A DNA stretch of 64,000 bases from JAGVSZ01 sp019137045 (GCA_046347635.1 JAXMFT010000014.1:62001-126000); one strand, 5' to 3'. Shown: positions 1 through 7,146, counted from the first letter of the stretch. Notes: generated by a model not told the origin, from the sequence alone. A program made the numbers and translations.

Positions 1-20
1 AAATTCTTTCCAAAGCGCGT

Positions 21-81
21 GCTTAACCGCTCCCGTCTGAGGACGCCGTAAGCCGCGCACCACCGCGCGGGATCGTTAGCC
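21..81 (+). repeat. attC site 1
   Basis: Left core GCTTAAC at 21-27 and right core GTTAGCC at 75-81 are inverted, with CGCTCCCG/CGCGGGATC as weak inner arms. It ends a cassette whose gene lies left of the window. Confidence 0.6.
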
Positions 82-107
82 CCATAAGACCAGGTTGGAT
101 TGGACTG

Positions 108-302
108 GTGCCCTGTACCGATTGTGGACTTTCAAAGAAACTGTACCCGCTAAATGGGCGATTGCTCTGTCATGCGTGCCGCAAGAAAACTCTTCCGTGG
201 CGCTCGTGTCGAAGTTGCGGGGAGACCTTTCGAGGCTATACCAGCTTCGGATTTTGTCCGTCTTGCTACCGGAAGCACAAAGACCATGGGTTTTCTGGTT
301 AG
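108..302 (+). CDS. small zinc-ribbon cassette protein
   Basis: Encodes 64 residues from a GTG start just inside the cassette. Four CxxC pairs (Cys3/6, 22/25, 34/37, 50/53) predict two small zinc ribbons, each using two pairs. The protein is basic and has no signal peptide or membrane segment. Zinc-ribbon proteins of this size often bind nucleic acid or protein partners, but no function can be assigned. It is the only gene between attC 1 and attC 2 and has its own start, so it is a one-gene cassette. The regular cysteine spacing argues that the frame is real despite the short length. Confidence 0.65.
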   Translation: MPCTDCGLSKKLYPLNGRLLCHACRKKTLPWRSCRSCGETFRGYTSFGFCPSCYRKHKDHGFSG

Positions 303-311
303 CGCTGCCCT

Positions 312-389
312 GCCTAACCCGCGGTTCGACCCGACCCGTTCCGGCGGGCTTCGCCCGCCTACACGGGCGGGTCAACCGCAACGTTAGAC
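312..389 (+). repeat. attC site 2
   Basis: Left core GCCTAAC 312-318, right core GTTAGAC 383-389. The stem carries CCCGCGGTTCGACCC paired with GGGTCAACCGCAACG and a terminal GGCGGGCTTCGCCCGCC hairpin. Almost identical to attC 24. Confidence 0.9.
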
Positions 390-401
390 CGCACATCAAC
401 C

Positions 402-878
402 ATGCGCAAGTTCACCTACTGGCTCTGCTTTGCACTGGTCGCGTTCGCAGCCATCTACGCGCATGGCGTGTGGGCCCTGTGGAACCTCGGGGTCCGCCTA
501 CCGTACACAACGGCGCTTTCACTGCTTACCCCATTCGGCAAGCTCACGCCACAGATGCTTGCGCCCCACGTACCGGCGGCTCTAATCGTCGGCCTCAACT
601 TCGTTGTCCTTCTTCTTGTCTTCCGCCGCCTGTGGCTCATGCTGGCCAAGCGGCAGGGTGTCCCCCATTCATACTCCGGCGTGGCCAAGGTACTCGGGTA
701 CGTCGGTGCGTGGTCGTTTGTTCTCGCCGCTGTTGGCCTGCTTCTCAGCATCCTCATCCGCGCGGGCTCAGGGGTACCCGCAGCCATGCTGGCCTGGCCA
801 GCCTTGTTTTGTGTGCCGTGGGCGTTCGCCATTGCGGAAGTCATGAGCTTTCGCCCTGCGGTAAAGAGTGCGGCCTAA
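402..878 (+). CDS. four-helix membrane protein of a cassette
   Basis: Encodes 158 residues with four hydrophobic segments (about 5-28, 58-76, 98-122 and 128-147), so an inner-membrane protein with both ends probably cytoplasmic. No known family is recognised. The ATG lies 12 bases after the end of attC 2. The stop codon TAA (876-878) is inside the left core of attC 3, so the attC supplies the stop. Such anonymous small membrane proteins recur through this array. Confidence 0.75.
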   Translation: MRKFTYWLCFALVAFAAIYAHGVWALWNLGVRLPYTTALSLLTPFGKLTPQMLAPHVPAALIVGLNFVVLLLVFRRLWLMLAKRQGVPHSYSGVAKVLGYVGAWSFVLAAVGLLLSILIRAGSGVPAAMLAWPALFCVPWAFAIAEVMSFRPAVKSAA

Positions 879-950
879 CCCGTCGTTGCACCGGACGTGC
901 TACAGCGGGCTGCGCCCGCTTCCGCACGCCGGTGAACTCCAACGTTGGGC
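873..950 (+). repeat. attC site 3
   Basis: Left core GCCTAAC 873-879, right core GTTGGGC 944-950. Arms CCGTCGTTGCACCGG and CCGGTGAACTCCAACG pair. Related to attC 15 and to the eroded attC 36. Confidence 0.9.
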
Positions 951-967
951 GTCACAGGACCTTTCTC

Positions 968-1516
968 GTGATTAGCTGGGTATCGGCCAAGTTCGGACTC
1001 GTCTTGGTATTGGCCGCGATTCCCTTCCTCCATGCGGCGGCGGAAAGCTCGCCAGTTGCCGCAGCGAAAGGAATCGCGTTTGTCTACGACTCGCACGGCG
1101 ATATTCAGGACTACCGTCTCGACGTCGACGGTGACGGGTTCGTCCGCTACTTTGGTCGCTATCGGGTCAAGACCGAGGGTATCGTCACGTTCAGCGTTCC
1201 CCGTGAACGCGTCCTCAAACTGGTCGAAGGCCTTCGGCTCATGAAGGCCTTTGATTACAGACCTCAGCGCGGTTTCTTCATCGACGGTGGTGGCTCGCAC
1301 CTCTCTACCACCGTTGCGCTATACGTGGCCGGCGAATCCAACTCCCTGGTCTATCAAGCGGCGGCCAACGAAGACTTCCACAGGAAGCTCTCTGCCCTTG
1401 TTGAGGAACTCATCCCAACGGAATCGCTCCGCTGCCCGTTCGACATGACGGGTAATCCGCGCTTTCCATCGGGTGACATCTGTCGCCTCTTCAGAGATGA
1501 CCGCAGGTCACGATAG
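968..1516 (+). CDS. secreted DUF6438-like cassette protein
   Basis: Encodes 182 residues if the GTG at 968 is used; the frame is open much further upstream, but that part runs through attC 3 and cannot be the gene. An N-terminal hydrophobic stretch ending near Ala-Ala-Ala-Glu (residues 8-22) is a likely Sec signal. The mature part has the pattern of DUF6438 proteins: an acidic start (YDSHGDIQDYRLDVDGDG), a short Y-x-G region, then S-x-x-E/R-x-L-x-L. Function of the family is unknown. Expected location is the periplasm. The family call is by eye. Confidence 0.6.
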   Translation: MISWVSAKFGLVLVLAAIPFLHAAAESSPVAAAKGIAFVYDSHGDIQDYRLDVDGDGFVRYFGRYRVKTEGIVTFSVPRERVLKLVEGLRLMKAFDYRPQRGFFIDGGGSHLSTTVALYVAGESNSLVYQAAANEDFHRKLSALVEELIPTESLRCPFDMTGNPRFPSGDICRLFRDDRRSR

Positions 1517-1525
1517 ACAGCTGCC

Positions 1526-1621
1526 GCCCAACCAGCGGTTCCAGGGGAGCGCCGGCCAGCGGGGCTGGCCGGTACCCTCCTCGCTTCGCTCGTCGGCGCC
1601 TCCTGAACCGCAGCGTTGGGC
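1526..1621 (+). repeat. attC site 4
   Basis: Left core GCCCAAC 1526-1532, right core GTTGGGC 1615-1621. This is the second main attC type (type B), with arms CCAGGGGAGCGCCGG and GGCGCCTCCTGAACC. Confidence 0.92.
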
Positions 1622-1629
1622 CCCAGATC

Positions 1630-2001
1630 ATGAGTAGGTGCGCTGGTCAGTTGATCCTGCTGGCGGCTGCGGTAGCGCTCGCGCTGCCGGCCACTGTCGT
1701 CTGCGCGTTTGGCACATTGGCTGTCTTGTCCATGAGCATCGACTTGTTCTCGACGATCTTGGCCATCTGCGGGGCGCTTGGACTTGTCGCCCTGTGGTGG
1801 CTCATCGTGAACGGCCGGAATGTCGCTTATCACGCGATCCCCAAGACCGTCTGGATCGGCTTACTTATAGGCGTAGTCGCATCCATCCTGATCATCGTCG
1901 GCGCCGGCACTCGCTCAGACGAGATCGTGTTCGCCTTGATGCCCGTTCTGGCTGCCGCTCTCGCTCTCCTGCAACCCGCGCTCCGACCGGCACATGCATA
2001 A
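1630..2001 (+). CDS. small membrane protein of a cassette
   Basis: Encodes 123 residues with four hydrophobic stretches (about 7-29, 36-58, 71-90 and 99-116), so an integral inner-membrane protein. The ATG is 8 bases after attC 4 and the gene fills the cassette. No characterised family is recognised. It is intact, in contrast to several neighbours. Confidence 0.7.
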   Translation: MSRCAGQLILLAAAVALALPATVVCAFGTLAVLSMSIDLFSTILAICGALGLVALWWLIVNGRNVAYHAIPKTVWIGLLIGVVASILIIVGAGTRSDEIVFALMPVLAAALALLQPALRPAHA

Positions 2002-2007
2002 CGTGGG

Positions 2008-2103
2008 GCCCAACCACGCGTTCCAGGGGAGCGCCGGCCAGCGGGGCTGGCCGGTACCCTCGTCGCTTCGCTCCTTGGCGCCCCCTGAACACGGTCGTTA
2101 GGC
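2008..2103 (+). repeat. attC site 5
   Basis: Left core GCCCAAC 2008-2014, right core GTTAGGC 2097-2103. Type B. Confidence 0.92.
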
Positions 2104-2113
2104 GTCGGATCTC

Positions 2114-2534
2114 ATGGCGCATGACATCGAAGCCAATAAGCGCGTGATTCGCGCATTCACAGAAGCGATCAATCGACGCGATTGGGCTGCGCTCGACGAT
2201 CTTGTTGCCGCAGACTTCGTTCGCCACAGCAACGCCGCCCCGGGCATCGACAGTCGTGACGACCTAAAGCGCTATCTGCGCAACGAGCTCATAACCTTCC
2301 CTGATGCCCACGAGTCGCTCGAAGACGTAGTAGCCGAGGATCGCGTCGCGGTCCGTCATTCGTTTCGCGGTACCCAGATCGGCCCCATGGGGCCCACTTC
2401 GCCATCTGGCGGTCATGACCGCCGGGTACCTCGCGATCTATCGACTCACGGATGGGAGGATCGTCGAGGCCTGGGTCGAATGGGACAACTTATCAGCTCT
2501 GGTGCAGCTTGGTCATGCCAAGGCCGACGCCTAA
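2114..2534 (+). pseudogene. SnoaL-like protein, frameshifted duplicate cassette (left copy)
   Basis: The same SnoaL-like gene occurs intact at 17542-17967. The two cassettes agree base for base over most of their length. This copy lacks three bases at GCCGAGG (in frame) and then two more within CCATCTGGCGGTCATG, which shifts the frame after Pro-Ser-Gly and removes the C-terminal strands that end IVEAWVEWDNL in the other copy. SnoaL/NTF2-like proteins form a cone-shaped barrel used as an enzyme or ligand-binding pocket. The substrate cannot be told. The left part could still be translated from the ATG, but the fold would be incomplete. Confidence 0.8.
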
Positions 2535-2631
2535 CCCCGCGTTCGAGCGGGACGTCCGCAAGCGCGCTTCGCTTGCTTGCGGTGCCCTCCTCGCTACGCT
2601 CGTCGGCCGCCGCTCAACGCGAGCGTTAGCC
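2529..2631 (+). repeat. attC site 6
   Basis: Left core GCCTAAC 2529-2535, right core GTTAGCC 2625-2631. The main type (type A): arms GCGTTCGAGCGG and CCGCTCAACGC plus a long variable terminal region. Confidence 0.92.
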
Positions 2632-2662
2632 GTCGACAATCGCCGTATCGAGCCTACTTCCC

Positions 2663-3044
2663 GTGTCCCTGAAGGAGCGATTCACCAAGGCATTGCGGAA
2701 GAAGGCCGATCGCGGCTTCTCGGATATCCTGTCGCGACCTTGGCGTACTACGGGCCGGATGACAAGATCGCGACCGAAGTCGCCGTGGGGCTCATCCTTG
2801 CGGAAGATCAAGAACCTGCCTTCCTCGAACGTTGGTTCAGCGAAGGCCGTGACGTAGGGGCGATCACGAAGTGAATGAACAGATCGTGAAGTTCATTCGG
2901 GAGCACGACGTGAAGACCGTTGCGATGGCTGACCGAATCTCGGGTGTCCCCACGAAGAGGGCGTTGACTATCGAGGTTCGACGTGTCCGCAATGCCCGTT
3001 TTGGGCGAACCGTGACCGCTGGGACAGTGAGGGTCGTGCAGTGA
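2663..3044 (+). pseudogene. frameshifted Cys-His zinc-binding-type cassette protein
   Basis: Three frames join into one plausible protein. A GTG start gives MSLKERFTKALRKKADRGFS. A shift near 2722 leads to YPVATLAYYGPDDKIATEV and on to ERWFSEGRDVGAITK. A second shift leads to NEQIVKFIREHDVKTVAMAD, and a third to GCPHEEGVDY followed by CPQCPFWANRDRW. The last part, with C-x-H and CPxCPFW, looks like a metal-binding tail, and from memory the same order occurs in unbroken hypothetical proteins. At least two indels separate the parts. No function is known. Confidence 0.55.
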
Positions 3045-3054
3045 AGCAATCGAC

Positions 3055-3149
3055 GGCTAACCACGCGTTCGACCGGACCGCCGCAAGCGTACCGCTTGCG
3101 GTTCCCTCGGCTCTTCATCCTCGGCGGCCGGTCAACGCGGACGTTCGGC
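3055..3149 (+). repeat. attC site 7
   Basis: Left core GGCTAAC 3055-3061, right core GTTCGGC 3143-3149. Arms ACGCGTTCGACCGGACCG and CGGCCGGTCAACGCGG pair. Confidence 0.88.
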
Positions 3150-3282
3150 GTCATTCACGGAGGAAAGCATATGGTTCGTTCTGTAGGGCATCAACCCGAC
3201 TCTCTTTAAGTGCGGCACTTCTGGCGGCTGCACTTCTTTCGCCTGCACCGGCCAGCACCTTCAACCAGCCAAAGGAGGCGAT

Positions 3283-3594
3283 ATGAGCGCACCCACTGCT
3301 CAAGGCGCAATTATCGAAATCGCAACGTTCAAGCTCAAGCCGGGCGTGACGGCCGATGAATTCCGCCCGTTGGACAAAGCGGTCGAGTTGCAACACGTCA
3401 TGAAGCAACCCGGCTTCATCTCACGGGAATCCGCGGCGGGCGACAACGGCGAATGGCTGGTGGTCGTTCATTGGCGTTCGGTCGCCGATGCGGAGGCTTC
3501 AATGGCCAGCTTCGCCAGCGCGTCGGCCACTGCGGCATTCATGTCGAAGATGGATGCCAGCACGCTAAGCATGAAACGCTACGTGCGCCAATGA
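3283..3594 (+). CDS. antibiotic-biosynthesis-monooxygenase-like (dimeric alpha-beta barrel) protein
   Basis: Encodes 103 residues. The order IIEIATFKLKPGVTADEF, then GFISRESA and WLVVVHWRSVADAEAS fits the ferredoxin-like dimeric alpha-beta barrel of the ABM/DUF family, used by small cofactor-free oxygenases and related proteins. A strong ribosome binding site (AAAGGAGGCGAT, about 3272-3283) fixes the ATG. The 130 bases before it hold a broken hydrophobic leader-like reading in other frames, so an upstream exported form may have existed. It is followed in the same cassette by SnoaL-like relics, suggesting a small multi-gene cassette. Confidence 0.7.
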   Translation: MSAPTAQGAIIEIATFKLKPGVTADEFRPLDKAVELQHVMKQPGFISRESAAGDNGEWLVVVHWRSVADAEASMASFASASATAAFMSKMDASTLSMKRYVRQ

Positions 3595-3623
3595 TCCATC
3601 CAGTCAAGACCAGGAGAGTGAAC

Positions 3624-4000
3624 ATGACCCCCAGAGCAGAAATCGAGGGGACCATCCGCACCCTTTAGGGCAAAGGTGTTCAATGCCGGGCAGGCCGACC
3701 TGCTCCCGGCCTGATTGCCGGCCCCTACATCAGTACAACCCGCCGTTCCCGAATGGTCCGGAGCCATTGATGGGCTATCTCAAACAGACCGGCAGCCTGC
3801 CTTCGAGGTCAAGTGCATGGCCATTGACGGCAACTTCGCGTTCGTCCACGTGCGGTACCTGAACTGGGGCGGCAAGGAGCATGCGGGCGTGGACATCTTC
3901 CGCTTCAACGACCAAGGCAAGATCGTCGAGCATTGGGATGTGCTGCAGGCCGTTGCGGAAACGGCGGCGAACAGCAACACAATGCCTGAGCCGCAAATGA
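3624..4000 (+). pseudogene. SnoaL-like protein relic
   Basis: An ATG after AGGAG starts MTPRAEIEGTIRTL and stops. The continuation is found in other frames: VFNAGQADLLP, then QYNPPFPNGPEPLMGYLKQ, then VKCMAIDGNFAFVHVRYLNW, then HAGVDIFRFNDQGKIVEHWD. This matches the next gene (4094-4591) almost motif for motif, so the two are tandem paralogues. At least three indels and a stop separate the pieces. NTF2-like fold; no function assigned. Confidence 0.65.
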
Positions 4001-4001
4001 C

Positions 4002-4060
4002 GCCGAACAGCCGGTTGCAGCGGACGGCCCTCGCGCTGCGCGCTCGGCCCGCCGTCATGA
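4002..4060 (+). repeat. attC half site, right half lost
   Basis: GCCGAAC at 4002-4008 followed by AGCCGGTTGCAGCGGACGGC resembles the left half of an attC, but no matching right core is present before the next gene at 4094. Probably a site truncated by deletion, fusing two cassettes. Confidence 0.35.
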
Positions 4061-4093
4061 GACTGTGTTACTCACATCGACAAAGGCTCTCCT

Positions 4094-4591
4094 ATGAACG
4101 ACCAACTCAAACGGAACAAGCAGACCGTGACCAACTTCTATGACCTAATGTTCAACCGAGGTACCAAACCCACCGAAGCAGTGCAACGGTACGTGGGCGA
4201 TGTCTACATCCAGCACAATCCGCATGTAGCGGACGAGAAGCAGGCGTTCATCGACTATTTCAGGCGTATGGCGAAGGACTACCCGGGCAAACGCGTGCAC
4301 TTCAAGCGCGTCATCGCCGAGGGGCAATTACGTTGTGCTGCATTGTCACCAGGAATGGCGGGCGACCGGGACAAGGATTGGGCAGGGATCGATATCTTCC
4401 GTCTGGACGAGAATGGCAAGATCGTCGAACACTGGGACGTCCTGCAGGTGGTACCGGAGAAATCTGCCAATAGCAACACAATGTTCGACCGTCAAGCGTC
4501 ATGCAGTTCCGCTTGTTGTCAGCGCACGCTTGCTCGCCGAGACGCCGAACCACGCCTTGCAGCGGACGCGCCGCAAGCGGCGCGCCGCTGA
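4094..4591 (+). CDS. SnoaL-like protein with an internal compensated frameshift
   Basis: The frame is open for 165 residues but about 16 residues in the middle (QLRCAALSPGMAG) are read out of phase. The neighbouring frame gives NYVVLHCHQEW there, which fits the family, so one insertion near GAGGGGCAATT and one loss about 50 bases later cancel. The flanks (YVGDVYIQHNPHVADEKQAF and GIDIFRLDENGKIVEHWDVL) are typical of SnoaL-like/ester-cyclase proteins. The family end is probably NSNTMF; the last 40 residues are attC sequence translated by readthrough. Likely impaired, or a sequencing artefact. Confidence 0.6.
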   Translation: MNDQLKRNKQTVTNFYDLMFNRGTKPTEAVQRYVGDVYIQHNPHVADEKQAFIDYFRRMAKDYPGKRVHFKRVIAEGQLRCAALSPGMAGDRDKDWAGIDIFRLDENGKIVEHWDVLQVVPEKSANSNTMFDRQASCSSACCQRTLARRDAEPRLAADAPQAARR

Positions 4592-4606
4592 AGGCGGACG
4601 TTAAAC
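4544..4606 (+). repeat. attC site 8
   Basis: Left core GCCGAAC 4544-4550, right core GTTAAAC 4600-4606. A short site of 63 bases with the hairpin GCGCCGCAAGCGGCGC. Confidence 0.85.
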
Positions 4607-4627
4607 GCAGACACGGGGAGGCGTCTC

Positions 4628-4906
4628 ATGTCGGTGAAAGACAATCTCCAGACCGTCCAGCGGTATAGCGTCTACGGCTGGGGTGGCCTCTTTCTGGGCA
4701 CCATCGCCGGCCTCATCATTGGCGGAGAGCGCTTCCGTGAATGGGAGAGCCCAATCACCACTTGGGGCGCCCTCACCTGCGTCTGCGCTATCGTCGGAGG
4801 AGCCATTGGGTTTGCCTTTTTCAAACTCCTCGCGCCAGGCGCGGGGGCGCCACCCGGCGATTCCGCGAACGGTGATGGCGGTGGCGATGGTGGGGGCGGT
4901 GACTAG
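4628..4906 (+). CDS. two-helix membrane protein with Gly/Asp-rich tail
   Basis: Encodes 92 residues. Two hydrophobic segments (about 20-34 and 46-67) contain glycines (GGLFLGTIAGLIIGG) and are followed by a tail of Gly and Asp (GDGGGDGGGGD). The start ATG follows GGGGAGGCGTCTC. No family is recognised. It is the single gene of its cassette. Confidence 0.65.
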   Translation: MSVKDNLQTVQRYSVYGWGGLFLGTIAGLIIGGERFREWESPITTWGALTCVCAIVGGAIGFAFFKLLAPGAGAPPGDSANGDGGGDGGGGD

Positions 4907-4915
4907 CAGTCTGCG

Positions 4916-5014
4916 CTCTAACCCCGCGTTCGAGCGGACGTCCTACGCGCTTCGCTTGCTTGCGGTGCCCTCCTCGCTACGCTCGTCGGCCGCCGCTCAA
5001 CGCGAGCGTTGGGC
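4916..5014 (+). repeat. attC site 9
   Basis: Left core CTCTAAC 4916-4922, right core GTTGGGC 5008-5014. Type A, with a small deletion in the left arm of the terminal region. Confidence 0.9.
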
Positions 5015-5021
5015 CCCAACA

Positions 5022-5492
5022 TGATCGACGCCAAGCCCAATTCTCAGTCCCCGTCGCTTGCGTGGGTCGTCGTTGCAGGGCTTTGGTTTGGCTGGTGTCC
5101 TGGGTTGCATTCACCGGATGATCTTGCCGTTCAGTGGCAATAAGAGCATTACCGTCGGGAGCATGCTGTCTTTCCTTCCGTGGTCGGCAGCTCCACTACC
5201 CCGGTCGGCATGCTCGCTTGGTGGCTCGGCTTTCACCGTCGTCGGCCTCTGCTTGCGAGTGGCGCCTCCGTTGGCTTAGTTGTCAGGGGCTTACTCTCTG
5301 GCCAGCCTTCATCTTTGGGTATCTGTTACTGGGCATCCTGATTCCACCTGTATTCGTGCTTGCCGGGTTCATTCTGGAAATCGCGTTTTTGGTGATGCGT
5401 CGCTTCTCGTCTCGACGTCTATCGGATCGGCCTGAGGGCCACATGTGTACCGTCAAGTCGCGACAGCCGCCTCCTCATTCGCGAAGGTCGTG
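5022..5492 (+). pseudogene. broken membrane-protein cassette gene
   Basis: The ATG just after attC 9 starts MIDAKPNSQSPSLAWVVVAG, then the frame stops. Hydrophobic continuation appears in another frame about 200 bases on (LWPAFIFGYLLLGILIPP, then FVLAGFILEIAFLVMRR). The parts look like one small membrane protein cut by indels. No family is recognised. Confidence 0.4.
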
Positions 5493-5569
5493 GCCCAACA
5501 CCCGGTTCCAGCGGATCCGCTCCGGCAGGCTTCGCCCGCCTACGCGGCCGCTGAACCGGGGCGTCATCA
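5493..5569 (+). repeat. attC site 10 (right core degenerate)
   Basis: Left core GCCCAAC 5493-5499. Arms CCGGTTCCAGCGG and CCGCTGAACCGGGG pair and a GGCAGGCTTCGCCCGCC hairpin is present. The right core reads GTCATCA instead of GTTRRRY, so recombination should be weak. Confidence 0.75.
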
Positions 5570-5585
5570 ATGGGAACGACACGGC

Positions 5586-5809
5586 ATGGCTGATGGCAGC
5601 GGCATCTGGACGATTGCGGTTAGTGCTCTCGTCGACGTCTTCGTTACTGAACCGCGAAACGTCAGCGGTGGATACGGATCGTCAATTTCATCAGCTCTAT
5701 GCTGTTTCTCGCGATGATCGTCGGGGTTATCTACATCACGTTCCGCTTCTCAATCTGCAATGGACGGCTCCTTGCCATTCGGTATCGCCAGCATCGCGTC
5801 TACTTGTGA
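5586..5809 (+). pseudogene. broken single-pass membrane protein
   Basis: One frame begins at ATG 5586 (MADGSGIWTIAVSALVDVF). The plausible end is in another frame: IVNFISSMLFLAMIVGVIYI, then TFRFSICNGRLLAIRY up to the TGA at 5807-5809. One indel around 5660-5680 joins them. A small membrane protein of unknown role. Confidence 0.35.
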
Positions 5810-5842
5810 CGCGGGTCACACCATAGGTCCGCGGGTAACGCC

Positions 5843-5937
5843 GCCGAGGCCACGCGTTCCAGGGAGCGCCGGCCAGCGAGGCTGGCCATTGCCCTCCTCG
5901 CTTCGCTCGTCGGCGCCCCTGAACGCGGGCGTTAGAC
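5843..5937 (+). repeat. attC site 11 (left core degenerate)
   Basis: Left core GCCGAGG at 5843-5849 (expected GCCGAAC), right core GTTAGAC 5931-5937. Otherwise a regular type B site. Confidence 0.8.
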
Positions 5938-5977
5938 CAGGAAGCACCGGTGATGCCCAGGGCGTACGATGGCTGCC

Positions 5978-6213
5978 GTGAGCCTGCGTATTCATTTCGC
6001 GCTGAAGGCTTCCGGTTCTACTTCTTCTCGCGAGAGGAGCCCCGGATGCACGTGCATGTCCACGGCGAGAATGGCGAAGCCAAATTTTGGCGGGCGCAGA
6101 TTGCGTTAGCGCGAAACTACGGACTAAGCGACCCGGAGATCAATCGCGCTCCGGCTCATTCGGGAGAAGGAAGATGACATCCGTCGCGCCTGGAACGAAA
6201 TTTCGGAAGTTGA
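5978..6213 (+). pseudogene. DUF4160 protein, broken left copy
   Basis: Corresponds to the intact gene at 15547-15786. The core GFRFYFFSREEPRMHVHVHG is preserved, but the start is out of frame with it and a further indel at AATCGCGCTCCGGCTC removes the end that reads IREKEDDIRRAWNE in the other copy. DUF4160 proteins are usually paired with DUF2442 partners in TA-like modules. Confidence 0.75.
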
Positions 6214-6445
6214 AGTAACGAACGTCTCAAAACACGGGTTCTGGCTGCTGATCCGGAACCAGGAAGTCTTCGTCCCTTTCACCGAGTTCCCTTGGTTCAA
6301 GGACGCTCCGATCGGTCATCTGTTGAACGTTCACCTTCCGTCGCCCCACCATCTGTATTGGCAGACCTGGACGTGGACCGCCCCGCAGTCGACTCGCTGT
6401 TCCACCCGGAACGGTTTCCTCTCGTCAGCCGCGCCCGGGATCTAA
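6174..6445 (+). pseudogene. DUF2442 protein, broken left copy
   Basis: Corresponds to 15746-16003. A one-base loss after the ATG-proximal GTCGCGCCTGGAACG and another change after CATCTGTATTGG put three parts in different frames. The middle part still reads SKHGFWLLIRNQEVFVPF. Partner of the broken DUF4160 gene; no functional protein is expected. Confidence 0.75.
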
Positions 6446-6543
6446 CCCCGCGTTCGAGCGGACGGCCGCAAGCGCGCTTCGCTTGCTTGCGGTGCCCTCC
6501 TCGCTGCGCTCGTCGACTGCGCGGCTCAACGCGAGCGTTGGGC
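6440..6543 (+). repeat. attC site 12
   Basis: Left core ATCTAAC 6440-6446, right core GTTGGGC 6537-6543. Type A with extra bases (ACTGCG) in the right arm. Confidence 0.9.
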
Positions 6544-6564
6544 GTCTCACATACACACGCCCGC

Positions 6565-6570
6565 TATACT
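6565..6570 (+). promoter_or_regulatory. -10 element of the HicBA cassette promoter
   Basis: TATACT lies 34 bases upstream of the hicB-like ATG, immediately after attC 12. No clear -35 is seen. TA cassettes in arrays commonly carry their own promoter. Confidence 0.45.
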
Positions 6571-6603
6571 TCCGCCGTTGTTCTTTGAGGTCGGAGTTCA
6601 GGG

Positions 6604-6795
6604 ATGAAGCTCACCGCCGTGTTCCAGAAGGTCCGGGAGGGATATATCGAATTCGTTGAAGAGTTGCCCGGGGCAAATACCCAGGCTCGGACGCTGAAGC
6701 AGGCTCGCGCCAACCTGGCCGAAGCTGTCGAGCTCGTGCTCCGGGCGAATCGCACTCGCGAAAAAGTCCGTCGGAAAGAGGAAGGTTATTCGTGA
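6604..6795 (+). CDS. HicB-like antitoxin
   Basis: Encodes 63 residues: MKLTAVFQKVREGYIEFVEE, then LPGANTQARTLKQARANLAE and AVELVLRANR. This is the partial RNase-H-like fold of HicB antitoxins (beta strands, then the G-x-x-x-T-L-x-x-A-x-x-N-L-x-E-A motif). HicB neutralises the mRNA interferase HicA and may repress the operon. The gene precedes the HicA-like gene by 21 bases. The short C-terminus lacks a separate DNA-binding domain. Confidence 0.8.
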   Translation: MKLTAVFQKVREGYIEFVEELPGANTQARTLKQARANLAEAVELVLRANRTREKVRRKEEGYS

Positions 6796-6816
6796 GCCGT
6801 TGGTCCTCACGGCTGA

Positions 6817-6981
6817 ATGAAGCGCCGCGACCTCATCCGGCACCTTGAAGCACATGGATGCGTTCTCCTTCGCGAAGGCGGCAAACATTCCGTGTACGTC
6901 AACCGTCTGACCGGGAAGGTATCGACCGTCCCGCGTCATCGCGAGATCAACGACTTCCTGGCTCGAAAAGATCTGTCGTGA
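6817..6981 (+). CDS. HicA-like mRNA interferase toxin with altered C-terminus
   Basis: Encodes 54 residues: MKRRDLIRHLEAHGCVLLRE, then GGKHSVYVN with the catalytic-type GGKH histidine (residue 24), and STVPRHREINDFLARK. HicA is a double-stranded-RNA-binding-like ribonuclease. The AAAA run at 6966-6969 seems to carry one extra A. With three A the end would read LARKICRDLGSP, the usual HicA ending, but here it stops at KDLS. The catalytic histidine is kept, so activity is uncertain. Confidence 0.75.
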   Translation: MKRRDLIRHLEAHGCVLLREGGKHSVYVNRLTGKVSTVPRHREINDFLARKDLS

Positions 6982-7005
6982 TCTCGGATCCCCGATCCAT
7001 AAGAC

Positions 7006-7106
7006 GCCCAACCCCGCGTTCGAGCGGATGGCCGCAAGCGCGCTTCGCTTGCTTGCGGTGCCCTCCTCGCTTCGCTCGTCGGCGCCCCTGAACCGCAGCG
7101 TTGGGG
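7006..7106 (+). repeat. attC site 13 (hybrid of two types)
   Basis: Left core GCCCAAC 7006-7012, right core GTTGGGG 7100-7106. The left half is type A (GCGTTCGAGCGG) and the right half type B (GGCGCCCCTGAACCGCAGCG), so the inner arms match poorly. Confidence 0.88.
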
Positions 7107-7146
7107 TGCGCATGAAGCCAAGCGCCCCCGGATCTGCCGACTTGGT

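Noticed and set aside
95..967. single 473-codon gene from 95 to 1516
   Set aside because: The frame crosses two attC sites and another gene; only 968-1516 is protein-like.
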